From Flavimobilis sp052324925 (lineage in GTDB: Bacteria; Actinomycetota; Actinomycetes; Actinomycetales; Cellulomonadaceae): a DNA stretch of 64,000 nucleotides. Positions 9,337-17,663 of the stretch are shown here, piece by piece. Location: assembly GCA_052324925.1 (NCBI GenBank), contig JBQPRE010000002.1, one strand, 5' to 3'. The notes under the pieces were generated by a model. The model had not been told where the DNA came from. It did no database searches and saw only the letters and a list, made by a program, of their open reading frames with translations. Position 1 is the stretch's first letter. The number at the start of each line of letters is the position of its first letter. The position numbers were made by a program, and so were the translations under genes.

Positions 9337-10314
9337 TCAGGAGGCGGCCGGAGGCTGGACGACGAGCCTGTTCGCGGTGATGAGGCGAATGCCGCCGCCG
9401 GTGAGGGCGGCCAGCCCCCGCGACTGCAGCGCGCGCACGACGACCGCTCGGTCGCCCAGGGACGTGCGTGTCTGCACGCGGAAGAGCAGGTAGTCGTCGG
9501 TGAGCTCGACGACGAGGACCTCGGGTGGTGCGAGGAGCAGGGAGTTGACGTCGGCGTCGGCCGCGGCCTCCTCTGCGGCCTGCGTAAGCAGCGTCCGCAC
9601 GAGGTCGGTGTCGACGTCGTAGGGGACGCGGAAGTCCGCCATGGCGCGCGTCCACCCCTGGGAGAGGTTGCCGGTGCGCAGGATCTCCCCGTTGCGGAGG
9701 TACCAGAGGGTTCCGTCGGCGTCGCGCACCTTGGTGACGCGCAGGGCTACCTCTTCGACCGTTCCGACGACCGTGCCGAAGTCGACGGTGTCGCCGACGC
9801 CGTACTGGTCCTCGAAGAGCATGAAGATGCCCGAGAGGAAGTCCTTGACGAGGCTCTGGGCGCCGAAGCCGAGAGCGACGCCCGCGACGCCGGCCGAGGC
9901 GAGGAGGGGTGCGAGGTTCACGCCGAGCTCGTTGAGGACCATCATGGCGACGATCGACCCGACGACGATCGAGCTCGTTGACCGCAGGACAGACCCGAGG
10001 GTCCGTGCGCGCCCGATGCGGCGCGCGGACTCGACCGCGCTCGTGGCGCGTCGCAGCGCGCCGCCGAGGTCGGTCCGGGGCTCGCGGGCGATGCGCTCGG
10101 TGAACGTCGTGATGACGCGGCGAAGGACCACGAGTGTGATGACGCCGATGGCGACGATGACGATGATGCGTAGTGGCGTGCCGACGAGCCAGTCGACCCA
10201 GCCGCTGCGCTGATCAGGGGGAGTCGTGAGGGCATCGCTGAGCTCGTCACCGACCGACGGCTTCGTGGGCGAGGGGGCGGGCGCGGTCGCGAAGCGGAGC
10301 AGGATGTCGTGCAT
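9337..10314 (-). CDS. MscS-family mechanosensitive ion channel
   Basis: A 325-residue small-conductance mechanosensitive channel. A first membrane helix (LRIIVIVAIGVITLVVL) and a second/third pair (VVGSIVAMMVLNELGV, then GVAGVALGFGAQSLVKDFLS) are followed by the beta domain DQYGVGDTVDFGTVVGTVEE and RVTKVRDADGTLWYLRNGEI. The Gly/Ala-rich TM3 with GFGAQSLVKD is diagnostic. The channel opens on hypo-osmotic shock to release solutes. The start is ATG at 10314. Residues upstream in the same frame are unrelated antisense sequence of malQ. Confidence 0.9.
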   Translation of the reverse strand: MHDILLRFATAPAPSPTKPSVGDELSDALTTPPDQRSGWVDWLVGTPLRIIVIVAIGVITLVVLRRVITTFTERIAREPRTDLGGALRRATSAVESARRIGRARTLGSVLRSTSSIVVGSIVAMMVLNELGVNLAPLLASAGVAGVALGFGAQSLVKDFLSGIFMLFEDQYGVGDTVDFGTVVGTVEEVALRVTKVRDADGTLWYLRNGEILRTGNLSQGWTRAMADFRVPYDVDTDLVRTLLTQAAEEAAADADVNSLLLAPPEVLVVELTDDYLLFRVQTRTSLGDRAVVVRALQSRGLAALTGGGIRLITANRLVVQPPAAS

Positions 10315-10453
10315 GCCGCCCAGCCTAGTTGCGGCTCGTCGTCGCAGGTGGTGGTAGGCCTGGGCGCGGACTCGACGTAAGATTACAGAAACTTCCAGCC
10401 GGGATGGGCCGTCTGGCCGCCAAGAGCGCGTACTCATCTGCAAGGATTGACCC

Positions 10454-12580
10454 GTGGACAACGCTGAACGATCAGAGTCCCTCCTCCGCCTCGCGCGTGC
10501 GTGCGGGGTCGGGACCGAGTACTGGGCCTTCGACGGCACCGAGCGGCATGTTGCCGCCGGGACCCTCATCAAGGTCCTCGGAGCGCTCGGTGTCGACGCG
10601 TCGACCCCGACGCGGGTCGAGCTCGCGCTCCTGCACGTCGACGACGACGCGTGGCGAGAGCCCCTTCCGCCGACGGTCGTCGCACGTGCGGGCCAGGCCG
10701 TGACGATTCCCGTCCACGTGCCGGACGGCGCCTCCGTCGACGTGTGGATCGACCTTGACCCGGAGGCCGGCGGCGGCCGTCGCGAGGCGCGACAGGTCGA
10801 CAACTGGGACGCGCCCCGACGGGTCGACGGTCGCATGATCGGCCGCGCGGCGTTCGAGCTCCCCGGCGACCTGCCGCTCGGCTGGCACACGCTGCGCTCA
10901 CGGTCGACCGACGGTGAGCACGTCGCGACGTTCATCGTCACCCCGCAGCGGCTGCACCTGCCTGAGAACCTCGAGCACGGTCGCGTCTGGGGACTCATGT
11001 CGCAGATGTACTCGGTGCGTTCGGCGCGTTCTTGGGGAGTGGGGGATTTCGCTGACCTCGCGGAGACCTCCTGGTTCGCGGGCCACGAGCTCGGTGCCGA
11101 CTTCATGCTCATCAACCCGGTGCACGCGGGCGAGCCCGCCGCTCCGATGACGCCGTCGCCGTACCTGCCGGTGACGCGACGCTTCGTCAACCCGATCTAC
11201 GTGCGGCCCGAGGCCGTCGAGGAGGCTGCGTACCTCACGGCTGCGGACCGCTCGCTCGTCGAGTGGGCTGCCGAAGAGGCTCAGACCCTCAATGCGTCGG
11301 CGGGGCCGATCGACCGTGACATGGCCTGGACGCACAAGCGTTCAGCGCTCGAGGTCGTCTTCGCGGTCGAACGATCCGCGGTGCGTGAGGCGCAGCTCGC
11401 GGCGTTCCGTGAGCGCGAGGGCGCTGGCCTCGAGGACTTCGCGCTGTGGTGCGCGATCAAGGAGCTGCACCCGACGGGTGAGTGGCCGGTTGAGCTCAAG
11501 GACCACACGAGCCCCGAGGTCGCAGAGCTGCGCGTCGAGCTTGTCGACCGTGTCGACTTCTTCGTCTGGCTGCAGTGGATCGCGGACGAACAGCTTGCGG
11601 GCGCCCAGGCGGCGGCCAAGGCGGGCGGCATGTCGCTCGGCATCATGCATGACCTCGCCGTCGGTGTTCACCCCGAGGGTTCGGACGCGTGGTCGCTCCG
11701 GCATGCGCTTGCGACGGGTGCCTCGGTCGGTGCGCCTCCGGACATGTACAACCAGCAGGGTCAGGACTGGTCGCAGCCCCCGTGGCACCCCAAGGGCCTC
11801 GCCCGCGTGGGTTACCAGCCGTACCGCGAGATGCTCCGCACTGTGCTCCGGCACGCTGGCGCGATCCGGATCGACCATGTCATCGGCCTGTTCCGTCTCT
11901 GGTGGATCCCGGCGGGGTCGGGTGCCAAGGAGGGCGCTTACGTCCGTTACGACCATGACGCGATCATCGGCATCCTGTGCCTCGAGGCGCAGCGTGCGGG
12001 TGCGGTCGTCATCGGCGAGGACCTCGGGACGTTCGAGGGCTGGGTGCGCGATTACCTCACGGATCGTGGCATCCTCGGCACGTCGATCCTCTGGTTCGAG
12101 AAGGATCACGAGGGTCGTCCGCTCGCTCCTGAGCACTACCGGGCGATGGGTCTGACGTCGGTGACGACGCACGACCTGCCGCCGACCGCTGGCTACCTTG
12201 CGGGTGAGCACGTCGAGCTGCGTGAGAGCCTCGGTCTCTTGCAGGCTCCGGTGCACGAGGTGCGTGCTGAGGCCCGGGCTGAGCGCGAGGACATGGTGCG
12301 ACTGCTTGCCGCGCGTGGCCTCATCGGCGACGATCCTTCGGAGCGTGAGCTCGTCGAGGCTCTGCACCGCCTCATCAAGCTCACTCCGTCGAAGCTGTTG
12401 GGTGTCTCGCTCGCGGACGCGGTCGGTGAGCGTCGGGCGCAGAACCAGCCGGGCACGGACCAGGAGTACCCGAACTGGAAGATTCCGTTGGGCGACCCCA
12501 ATGGCGTCACGGTCCTGCTCGACGACCTCATGACCAACCCGCGGCTGCAGTCTTTGGCGGCGGCGATGAACCAGCGCTGA
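10454..12580 (+). CDS. malQ: 4-alpha-glucanotransferase (MalQ, amylomaltase)
   Basis: A 708-residue GH77 enzyme that transfers alpha-1,4-glucan segments in maltodextrin and glycogen metabolism. Catalytic features are IRIDHVIGLFRLWWIP (Asp nucleophile), IGEDLGTFEGWVRDYL (Glu acid/base) and TTHDLPPTAGYLAG (third Asp). MYNQQGQDWSQPPWHP is a GH77 hallmark. The N-terminal 150 residues before LPENLEHGRVWG form the accessory region common in longer actinobacterial MalQ. The start is GTG at 10454. A hairpin terminator follows the stop. Confidence 0.95.
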   Translation: MDNAERSESLLRLARACGVGTEYWAFDGTERHVAAGTLIKVLGALGVDASTPTRVELALLHVDDDAWREPLPPTVVARAGQAVTIPVHVPDGASVDVWIDLDPEAGGGRREARQVDNWDAPRRVDGRMIGRAAFELPGDLPLGWHTLRSRSTDGEHVATFIVTPQRLHLPENLEHGRVWGLMSQMYSVRSARSWGVGDFADLAETSWFAGHELGADFMLINPVHAGEPAAPMTPSPYLPVTRRFVNPIYVRPEAVEEAAYLTAADRSLVEWAAEEAQTLNASAGPIDRDMAWTHKRSALEVVFAVERSAVREAQLAAFREREGAGLEDFALWCAIKELHPTGEWPVELKDHTSPEVAELRVELVDRVDFFVWLQWIADEQLAGAQAAAKAGGMSLGIMHDLAVGVHPEGSDAWSLRHALATGASVGAPPDMYNQQGQDWSQPPWHPKGLARVGYQPYREMLRTVLRHAGAIRIDHVIGLFRLWWIPAGSGAKEGAYVRYDHDAIIGILCLEAQRAGAVVIGEDLGTFEGWVRDYLTDRGILGTSILWFEKDHEGRPLAPEHYRAMGLTSVTTHDLPPTAGYLAGEHVELRESLGLLQAPVHEVRAEARAEREDMVRLLAARGLIGDDPSERELVEALHRLIKLTPSKLLGVSLADAVGERRAQNQPGTDQEYPNWKIPLGDPNGVTVLLDDLMTNPRLQSLAAAMNQR

Positions 12581-12601
12581 CCCCATCGCAGCGTTGGCGT
12601 C

Positions 12602-12633
12602 CGGCCCGCTTCCCCTCCGGGGGAGGCGGGCCG
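12602..12633 (+). terminator. Hairpin terminator after malQ
   Basis: Left arm cggcccgcttcccc (12602-12615), loop tccg, right arm ggggaggcgggccg (12620-12633): a 14-bp stem with a single G-U wobble, 21 bases after the malQ stop. Confidence 0.75.
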
Positions 12634-12641
12634 TTCCGCAC

Positions 12642-12911
12642 CCCTAGACACCGGGACACCTAGACACCCGGACACCTAGACACCCCAGAACACCCGCACC
12701 CCGGAACACCCGCACCCAGAACACCCGCACCCCAGAACACCCGCACCCAGAACACCCGCACCCCAGAACACCGGGACACCGGGACACCGGGACACCCGCA
12801 CCCCAGAACACCCGCACCCCAGAACACCCGCACCCCAGAACACCCGCACCCCAGAACACCCGGACACCGGGACACCGGGACACCCGGACACCTAGACACC
12901 CGGACACCCCC
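12642..12911. repeat. Degenerate minisatellite of short CA/CC-rich units
   Basis: About 270 bases made of units such as cacccgcaccccagaa (16 bases), a 15-base variant lacking one c, and shorter gggacacc or cggacacctagac blocks. There are no unique spacers. The minus-strand open frames it generates (Gly-Val-Cys repeats) are repeat artefacts and not genes. Confidence 0.85.
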
Positions 12912-12920
12912 CACCACGGA

Positions 12921-13030
12921 GCTCGATAGCCGATCGGAACCCATGAGACGCACGGATCGGCTATCGAGCAAAGGCTCCCAGCGCTCGATAGCCGATTCAC
13001 GCACGTGGAGCGGCTCGATCGGCTATCGGA
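12921..13030. repeat. Inverted repeats of the gctcgatagccgatc family
   Basis: gctcgatagccgatc at 12921-12935 and its perfect complement at 12955-12969 form a 15-bp stem with a 19-base loop. A second, weaker pair (gctcgatagccgat at 12983-12996 and gatcggctatcgga at 13017-13030) follows. The same motif recurs four more times around 13,778-14,023, on the other side of the kinase-like gene. Confidence 0.8.
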
Positions 13031-13079
13031 CCACTAGCCGTGACTCTCACGACCTGGCGGATGCACGCTGTCCGCCCTG

Positions 13080-13691
13080 TCAAGGGGAGCGGGTCGCTCG
13101 ATGGGGGTCGTGGGGGAGCGAGTTGAGCCATGTGCGGACCTCGCGCGGCGTGCAGAGACGGACGACGGGGGCGCCCGACACCTCGAGCTCGTCCCAGCGC
13201 GCCCGGTTCTCGGCCCACGTCCGCCATGACCAGAGGACGATGTTGTGCTCGGGGTCCCGACGCACGAGGTTGGTCAAGTGCTCGCGGTTGCCGTGCCATA
13301 GCGGTCGACGCGTGATTCCACGCGCGAGCGTCCGCCCGACGATGCGCCGCATGATCGTCCGGCGCGGCAGGTCGAGGCAGACGATCGTGTCGGCGGCGTT
13401 GAGCAGGTCGAGCACCCGTGACCGCCAGTTGCCGTCTGCGACCCATCCGGGCCCGTTCTCGGCGGCGGCGAGTCGTGTGCGTAGCAGCGACCGCCCGTCG
13501 ACTGGGTCCTTCTGTTGCCAGCCGGTGTCCCAGAAGACCTCGTCGAGCTCGATCCGCACGAGCCCGGTGCGGGCGGCGACCTGCCGGGCGAGTGTCGTCT
13601 TGCCCGAACCGGACGTCCCGTGGATGCGGATGCGTCGGGGCACGGGGGTGCTCAGCGGGTCGCTCTGCTCTCTGGCTGCGCCGTCGTCCAC
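13080..13691 (-). CDS. Small P-loop kinase-like protein (adenylate-kinase/FlaR-like)
   Basis: A 203-residue protein with Walker A RIHGTSGSGKTTLARQVA near residue 25, then RIELDEVFWDTGWQ, WVADGNWRSRVLDLLNAADT and VCLDLPRRTIMRRIVGRT. These blocks are characteristic of the topology-modulation/FlaR-like group of P-loop nucleotide kinases. The substrate is unknown. The GTG at 13691 is preferred because a GGGAGG lies 9 bases upstream; upstream residues of the open frame are low-complexity repeats. The gene sits between repeat blocks that share the gctcgatagccgatc motif, suggesting it may have been inserted as a unit with them. Confidence 0.75.
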   Translation of the reverse strand: MDDGAAREQSDPLSTPVPRRIRIHGTSGSGKTTLARQVAARTGLVRIELDEVFWDTGWQQKDPVDGRSLLRTRLAAAENGPGWVADGNWRSRVLDLLNAADTIVCLDLPRRTIMRRIVGRTLARGITRRPLWHGNREHLTNLVRRDPEHNIVLWSWRTWAENRARWDELEVSGAPVVRLCTPREVRTWLNSLPHDPHRATRSP

Positions 13692-13917
13692 GCGCACGAT
13701 CCTCCCACGCCTCGCGCTCCACGCCCCACGCCCCACGTCCCACGTCCCACGCCTCACGCCTCACGCCGTGTTAGGTAGCTCGATAGCCGATCGAGTCACG
13801 CAAGGTGAGCGGATCGGCTATCGAGCGCAGTGGCACGGTTGTCGATAGAGGATCCAGACACCTGAAGTGGCTCGATCGGCTATCCGACCCCAGGGTGTGG
13901 GAGGGGCAGAAGGCGAG

Positions 13918-13960
13918 ACAGGAGCGGCCTCGCACCCATGGGGTGCGAGGCCGCTCCTGT
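13918..13960 (-). terminator. 20-bp perfect palindrome in duplicated unit, copy 1
   Basis: acaggagcggcctcgcaccc (13918-13937), loop atg, then the exact complement (13941-13960). It lies downstream of pepN (minus strand) and between it and the kinase-like gene, so it could stop pepN read-through. Confidence 0.65.
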
Positions 13961-14114
13961 AGCCGTGTGAGGTAGCTCGATAGCCGATCGAGTCACGCAA
14001 GGTGAGCGGATCGGCTATCGAGCGCAGTGGCACGGTGGTCGATAGAGGATCCAGACACCTGAAGTGGCTCGATCGGCTATCCGACCCCAGGGTGTGGGCG
14101 GGACAGAAGTAGAG

Positions 14115-14157
14115 ACAGGAGCGGCCCCGCACCCATGGGGTGCGAGGCCGCTCCTGT
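14115..14157 (-). terminator. 20-bp palindrome in duplicated unit, copy 2; likely pepN terminator
   Basis: This is the same palindrome as in copy 1, with one wobble in the left arm (acaggagcggccccgcaccc). It lies about 100 bases downstream of the pepN stop on the minus strand. Confidence 0.65.
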
Positions 14158-14168
14158 CAGCGACTCAA

Positions 14169-14253
14169 TCTGACGTGCGTGCCAGTCCGACGTGCACATC
14201 AGTCCGACGTGCGCGCCCGTCTGACGTGCACGTCAGTCCGACGTGCGCGCCAG
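14169..14253. repeat. Five tandem 17-bp repeats abutting the pepN stop
   Basis: Five consecutive 17-base units of the type tccgacgtgcgcgccag fill 14169-14253 exactly, ending at the base before the pepN stop codon (14254-14256). A degenerate sixth unit continues into the gene's last codons. Units differ from each other at one to five positions. Confidence 0.8.
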
Positions 14254-16830
14254 TCAGACGCGCGCCTCGTGGGCCTGTGCGTCGACCTTCTGGGCGTCGA
14301 GCGCCCGCTCGACTCCGGCGAGGCTCTCGACGAGGAAGCGTCGCAGCGCGGGCGCGGCAACCTTCTCCGTGCCCTCGGCGTGCGCGTCGAGCCATACCTG
14401 CGTCGCGTCACGCAGCGAGTCGCTCGCGAGCGGTGCCGGGTAGAGCCCCTCGATGAGCTCTTCTGCCATGTGGTACGTCCGCGACTCCCAGATCGGGAAC
14501 AGCGCGTCGTGGTAGGTCGCGATGAACGACTCGAGGAGCGAGGTGTCGAGGACGTGGTTGAAGCCGAGCGCCGTCGCGCGGATGATCGCGTTGGGCTTGT
14601 CGGCCTCGTCGACGATCGACGCCCAGGCCGCGGCCTTGCCGTCGACCGTGGGGAGCGCCGCTCGTGCGTGCGCGGCCTGCTGGCGTCCCGAGGCGGTGTC
14701 GTCCGACGCGAGCGCGTGGTCGATCTGCGCTGCCGTGGCCCGCCCGCCGGCGACGAGCGCGATGAGCAGCTCCCAGCGCAGGTCGGTGTCGACCGTGAGG
14801 CCCTCGAGCGTCTCGCTCCCGTCACGCAGCGCGGCGATCGCGTCGAGCTGGGCGTCGGTCCGCGCGACCTGCGCGAGGAACTTCACGAACTGGAACTGGG
14901 AGTCCGAGCCGGCCTCGGCCGTGCGCGCCATGGCGAGCAGTCCGTCGCCGACGGCGACCAGGGTCTGCTCGCGTCGCTCGGGGGCGACGTACGACGATGC
15001 TGCGAGCACGAGCTGGCCGAGGGTCGTGCGAATCGTGGTCGACTCGGTCTCGGCGGCAATGTTGTTGAGGACGAGCCGGACGAACTCGCTTGCCGGAACT
15101 TCGCCGTCGCGCGTCGCGTCCCAGAATGAACCCCACACGAGCGAGCGTGCGAGCGGGTCGGAGATGAGCGCGAGGTGCTCGAGGGCGGCTGCCCGCGAGG
15201 TCTCGTCGAGGCGGATCTTCGCGTAGGCGAGGTCGTCGTCGTTGAGGAGGACGAGGTCGGGGCGCGTTGTGCCGACGAGCTCGGGGACCTCGGTGCGCTC
15301 GCCGTCGACGTCGAGCTCGACGCGGTGCGTGCGCACGACGCCGTCGTCGGTGAGCGTGTAGTAGCCGACCGCGAGGCGGTGCGGGCGGATCGTCGGGTAG
15401 TCGGCGGGTGCCGACTGGAGGATTGCAAAGCTCGTGACGACACCGTCGGCGTCGACCTCGATCTCGGGGCGGAGCGTGTTGACGCCCGCGGTCTCGAGCC
15501 ACAGCGTCGACCAGGTGGTGAGGTCGCGGCCCGACGCGGCCTCGAGCTCGACGAGCAGGTCGCTGAGCTCGGTGTTGCCCCACGCGTGCTTGCGGAAGTA
15601 CGCGGCGACGCCCTTGAGGAACGCCTCGAGCCCGACCCACGCGGCGAGCTGCTTGAGAACCGAGCCGCCCTTGGCGTAGGTGATGCCGTCGAAGTTCACC
15701 TGAACGTCCTCGAGGTCGCGGATCTCCGCGACGATCGGGTGGGTCGAGGGCAGCTGGTCCTGACGGTAGGCCCACGACTTCTCCATCGCGGCGAACGTCG
15801 TCCAGGCGCCCTTCCACTCGGTTGCCTCGGCTGTGGCGAGGGTCGAGGCCCACTCGGCGAACGACTCGTTGAGCCACAGGTCGTTCCACCACCGCATGGT
15901 GACGAGATCGCCGAACCACATGTGCGCGAGCTCGTGGAGGATCGTCACGACGCGACGCTCCTTGATGGCGTCGGTGACCTTGGACCGGAAGACGTAGGAC
16001 TCGGTGAACGTCACGCAGCCCGCGTTCTCCATGGCGCCCATGTTGTACTCGGGCACGAAGAGCTGGTCGTACTTGGTGAACGGGTAGGGCTGCTCGAAGG
16101 ACTTCTCGAAGAACTCGAAGCCGCGGCGGGTCGTGTCGAAGACGTAGTCGGCGTCCATGTGCTCGGCGAGCGAGGCGCGGCAGAAGACGCCGAGCGGGAT
16201 CGTGCGGCCGTCGCTGCTCGTGAGCTCGGAACGCATGACGGAGTACGGACCGGCGACGAGGGCGGTGATGTACGACGAGATGCGGGGCGTGGGGTCGAAC
16301 GCGTACGTCGCGGTGCCGCCCTCGCGCACGGGCTCCGGGGTCGGCTCGTTGGAGACGACCTGCCAGGCCTCGGGTGCTGTCACGGTGAACGCGAACGTCG
16401 CCTTGAGGTCGGGCTGCTCGAAGACCGCGAAGACGCGGCGGGAGTCGGGGACCTCGAACTGCGTGTAGAGGTAGACCTCACCGTCGACCGGGTCGACGAA
16501 CCGGTGCATGCCCTCGCCCGTGTTCGTGTACGCGCAGTCGGCGACGACCGTCAGCTCGTTCGTCGCGTCAAGGTCGTCGAGCGCGATCCGTGAGTCGGCG
16601 AACACCGAGGCAGGGTCGAGCGAGCGCCCGTTGAGCGTGATCGAGCGGACCGTGGGTGCGACGAGGTCGATGAACGTCGACGCACCGGCGGTGGCGTCGA
16701 ACCGAACTGTCGACGTCGACGCGAACGTCGTCGGGCCGGTCGTGAGGTCGAGCGTGATCTCGTACGCGTGCGTCGTGACGATGCTCGCGCGCTCGATCGC
16801 CTCGGCGCGGGTCAGGTTCTCTCCGGGCAC
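14254..16830 (-). CDS. pepN: Aminopeptidase N (M1 family)
   Basis: An 858-residue zinc aminopeptidase that removes N-terminal residues from peptides in the cytosol. The substrate-binding GAMEN motif is in NMGAMENAGCVTF, and the zinc site HELAHMWFGDLVTMRWWNDL followed by NESFAEW gives HExxH-(18)-E. The C-terminal ~400 residues are the helical ERAP1-like domain. The start is GTG at 16830, preceded on the minus strand by GAGGAGC; longer in-frame extensions have no such site. Tandem 17-bp repeats and two palindromes lie downstream. It is divergent from the DsbA-family gene. Confidence 0.95.
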   Translation of the reverse strand: MPGENLTRAEAIERASIVTTHAYEITLDLTTGPTTFASTSTVRFDATAGASTFIDLVAPTVRSITLNGRSLDPASVFADSRIALDDLDATNELTVVADCAYTNTGEGMHRFVDPVDGEVYLYTQFEVPDSRRVFAVFEQPDLKATFAFTVTAPEAWQVVSNEPTPEPVREGGTATYAFDPTPRISSYITALVAGPYSVMRSELTSSDGRTIPLGVFCRASLAEHMDADYVFDTTRRGFEFFEKSFEQPYPFTKYDQLFVPEYNMGAMENAGCVTFTESYVFRSKVTDAIKERRVVTILHELAHMWFGDLVTMRWWNDLWLNESFAEWASTLATAEATEWKGAWTTFAAMEKSWAYRQDQLPSTHPIVAEIRDLEDVQVNFDGITYAKGGSVLKQLAAWVGLEAFLKGVAAYFRKHAWGNTELSDLLVELEAASGRDLTTWSTLWLETAGVNTLRPEIEVDADGVVTSFAILQSAPADYPTIRPHRLAVGYYTLTDDGVVRTHRVELDVDGERTEVPELVGTTRPDLVLLNDDDLAYAKIRLDETSRAAALEHLALISDPLARSLVWGSFWDATRDGEVPASEFVRLVLNNIAAETESTTIRTTLGQLVLAASSYVAPERREQTLVAVGDGLLAMARTAEAGSDSQFQFVKFLAQVARTDAQLDAIAALRDGSETLEGLTVDTDLRWELLIALVAGGRATAAQIDHALASDDTASGRQQAAHARAALPTVDGKAAAWASIVDEADKPNAIIRATALGFNHVLDTSLLESFIATYHDALFPIWESRTYHMAEELIEGLYPAPLASDSLRDATQVWLDAHAEGTEKVAAPALRRFLVESLAGVERALDAQKVDAQAHEARV

Positions 16831-17018
16831 TGATGCTCCTCGGTAGTGCGGTGGCGCCCGATCGGGGCGTCGATGCCGGACGCTCGTCGCGCCCGCTCCG
16901 ATCCTTTCACGCGCGACCGACATCCACGCAGGGCATATGGGGTGGCACAGCGCCGTCCGTGCGGTATGAGATGGGCGTCCACGGTGTGTTCTCACGGCCT
17001 CGCACCTACGATGGGCCC

Positions 17019-17663
17019 ATGCACGACGACACCGCGACGACCGTCGCTGACATGTGGTTCGATCCCGCCTGCCCGTGGGCGTGGATGACTTCGCGCTGGC
17101 TCACCGAGGTTGAGGAGCTCCGTGGCATCGAGATTCGATGGCACGTCATGAGCCTCTCGGTCCTCAATGAGGGCCGGGACCTGCCGCCTGACTATCGCGA
17201 GATGCTCGACGCGTCGTGGGGGCCCGTCCGCGTGCTCATCGCGGCCGCGCAGCGGCACGGTGACGCGGTTCTCCCCGGCCTCTACACCGCGATCGGCACG
17301 CGGTTCCACGTCGAGGAGCGCACCGATCGCCGCGAGGTCGTCGCTCTCGCGGTTGCTGAGGCTGGGCTCGAGCCCGACCTGCTCGACGTGTGGGACACGA
17401 CCGACGTCGATGAGGCACTGCGCGCCTCGCACCAGAGCGCGATCGACCTTGTCGGCGACGAGGTTGGGACGCCCGTCGTCGCGATCGGCGGCGTCGGCTA
17501 CTTCGGGCCCGTTGTCACGCCCGCGCCGCGCGGCGAGGATGCGCTGCGCCTGTGGGACGGCCTCGTCCTCATGACGCAGGTCCCGGGGTTCTACGAGCTC
17601 AAGCGGACGCGGACGTCCGGTCCCATCCTCAGGCCGGAGGAGGGCGAGGGGGCGACCGCATGA
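17019..17663 (+). CDS. DsbA-family protein, mycothiol-dependent nitroreductase (Rv2466c) type
   Basis: A 214-residue thioredoxin-fold protein with no signal peptide. The active-site segment is MWFDPACPWAWMTSRWL: a single Cys followed by Pro-Trp-Ala-Trp, as in the mycobacterial Rv2466c group, which uses mycothiol. VGTPVVAIGGVGYFGPV supplies the cis-Pro loop (GTPV). The start is ATG at 17019. The stop overlaps the next gene by ATGA, so the two are translationally coupled. The role as a mycothiol-dependent reductase is inferred from the family. Confidence 0.85.
   Translation: MHDDTATTVADMWFDPACPWAWMTSRWLTEVEELRGIEIRWHVMSLSVLNEGRDLPPDYREMLDASWGPVRVLIAAAQRHGDAVLPGLYTAIGTRFHVEERTDRREVVALAVAEAGLEPDLLDVWDTTDVDEALRASHQSAIDLVGDEVGTPVVAIGGVGYFGPVVTPAPRGEDALRLWDGLVLMTQVPGFYELKRTRTSGPILRPEEGEGATA

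Larger units (their letters stand above)
13772..14157. repeat. Direct duplication of a ~190-bp unit (period 197 bp)
   Basis: Copy 1 (13,772-13,960) and copy 2 (13,969-14,157) are nearly identical. Each holds gctcgatagccgatc and its complement (13778-13792 with 13812-13826; 13975-13989 with 14009-14023), a gctcgatcggctatccgacc segment, and a strong terminal palindrome. Only a few substitutions separate the copies, so the duplication is recent or is kept alike by recombination. Confidence 0.9.

Noticed and set aside
12644..13004. Minus-strand frames rich in Gly-Val-Cys over the minisatellite
   Set aside because: They are translations of a repeat with units that keep the frame open; no ribosome site and no protein family.
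12642..14253. Possible CRISPR array in the repeat-rich stretch
   Set aside because: Repeats are contiguous without unique spacers of constant length, the motif pairs are inverted, and no cas gene is present.
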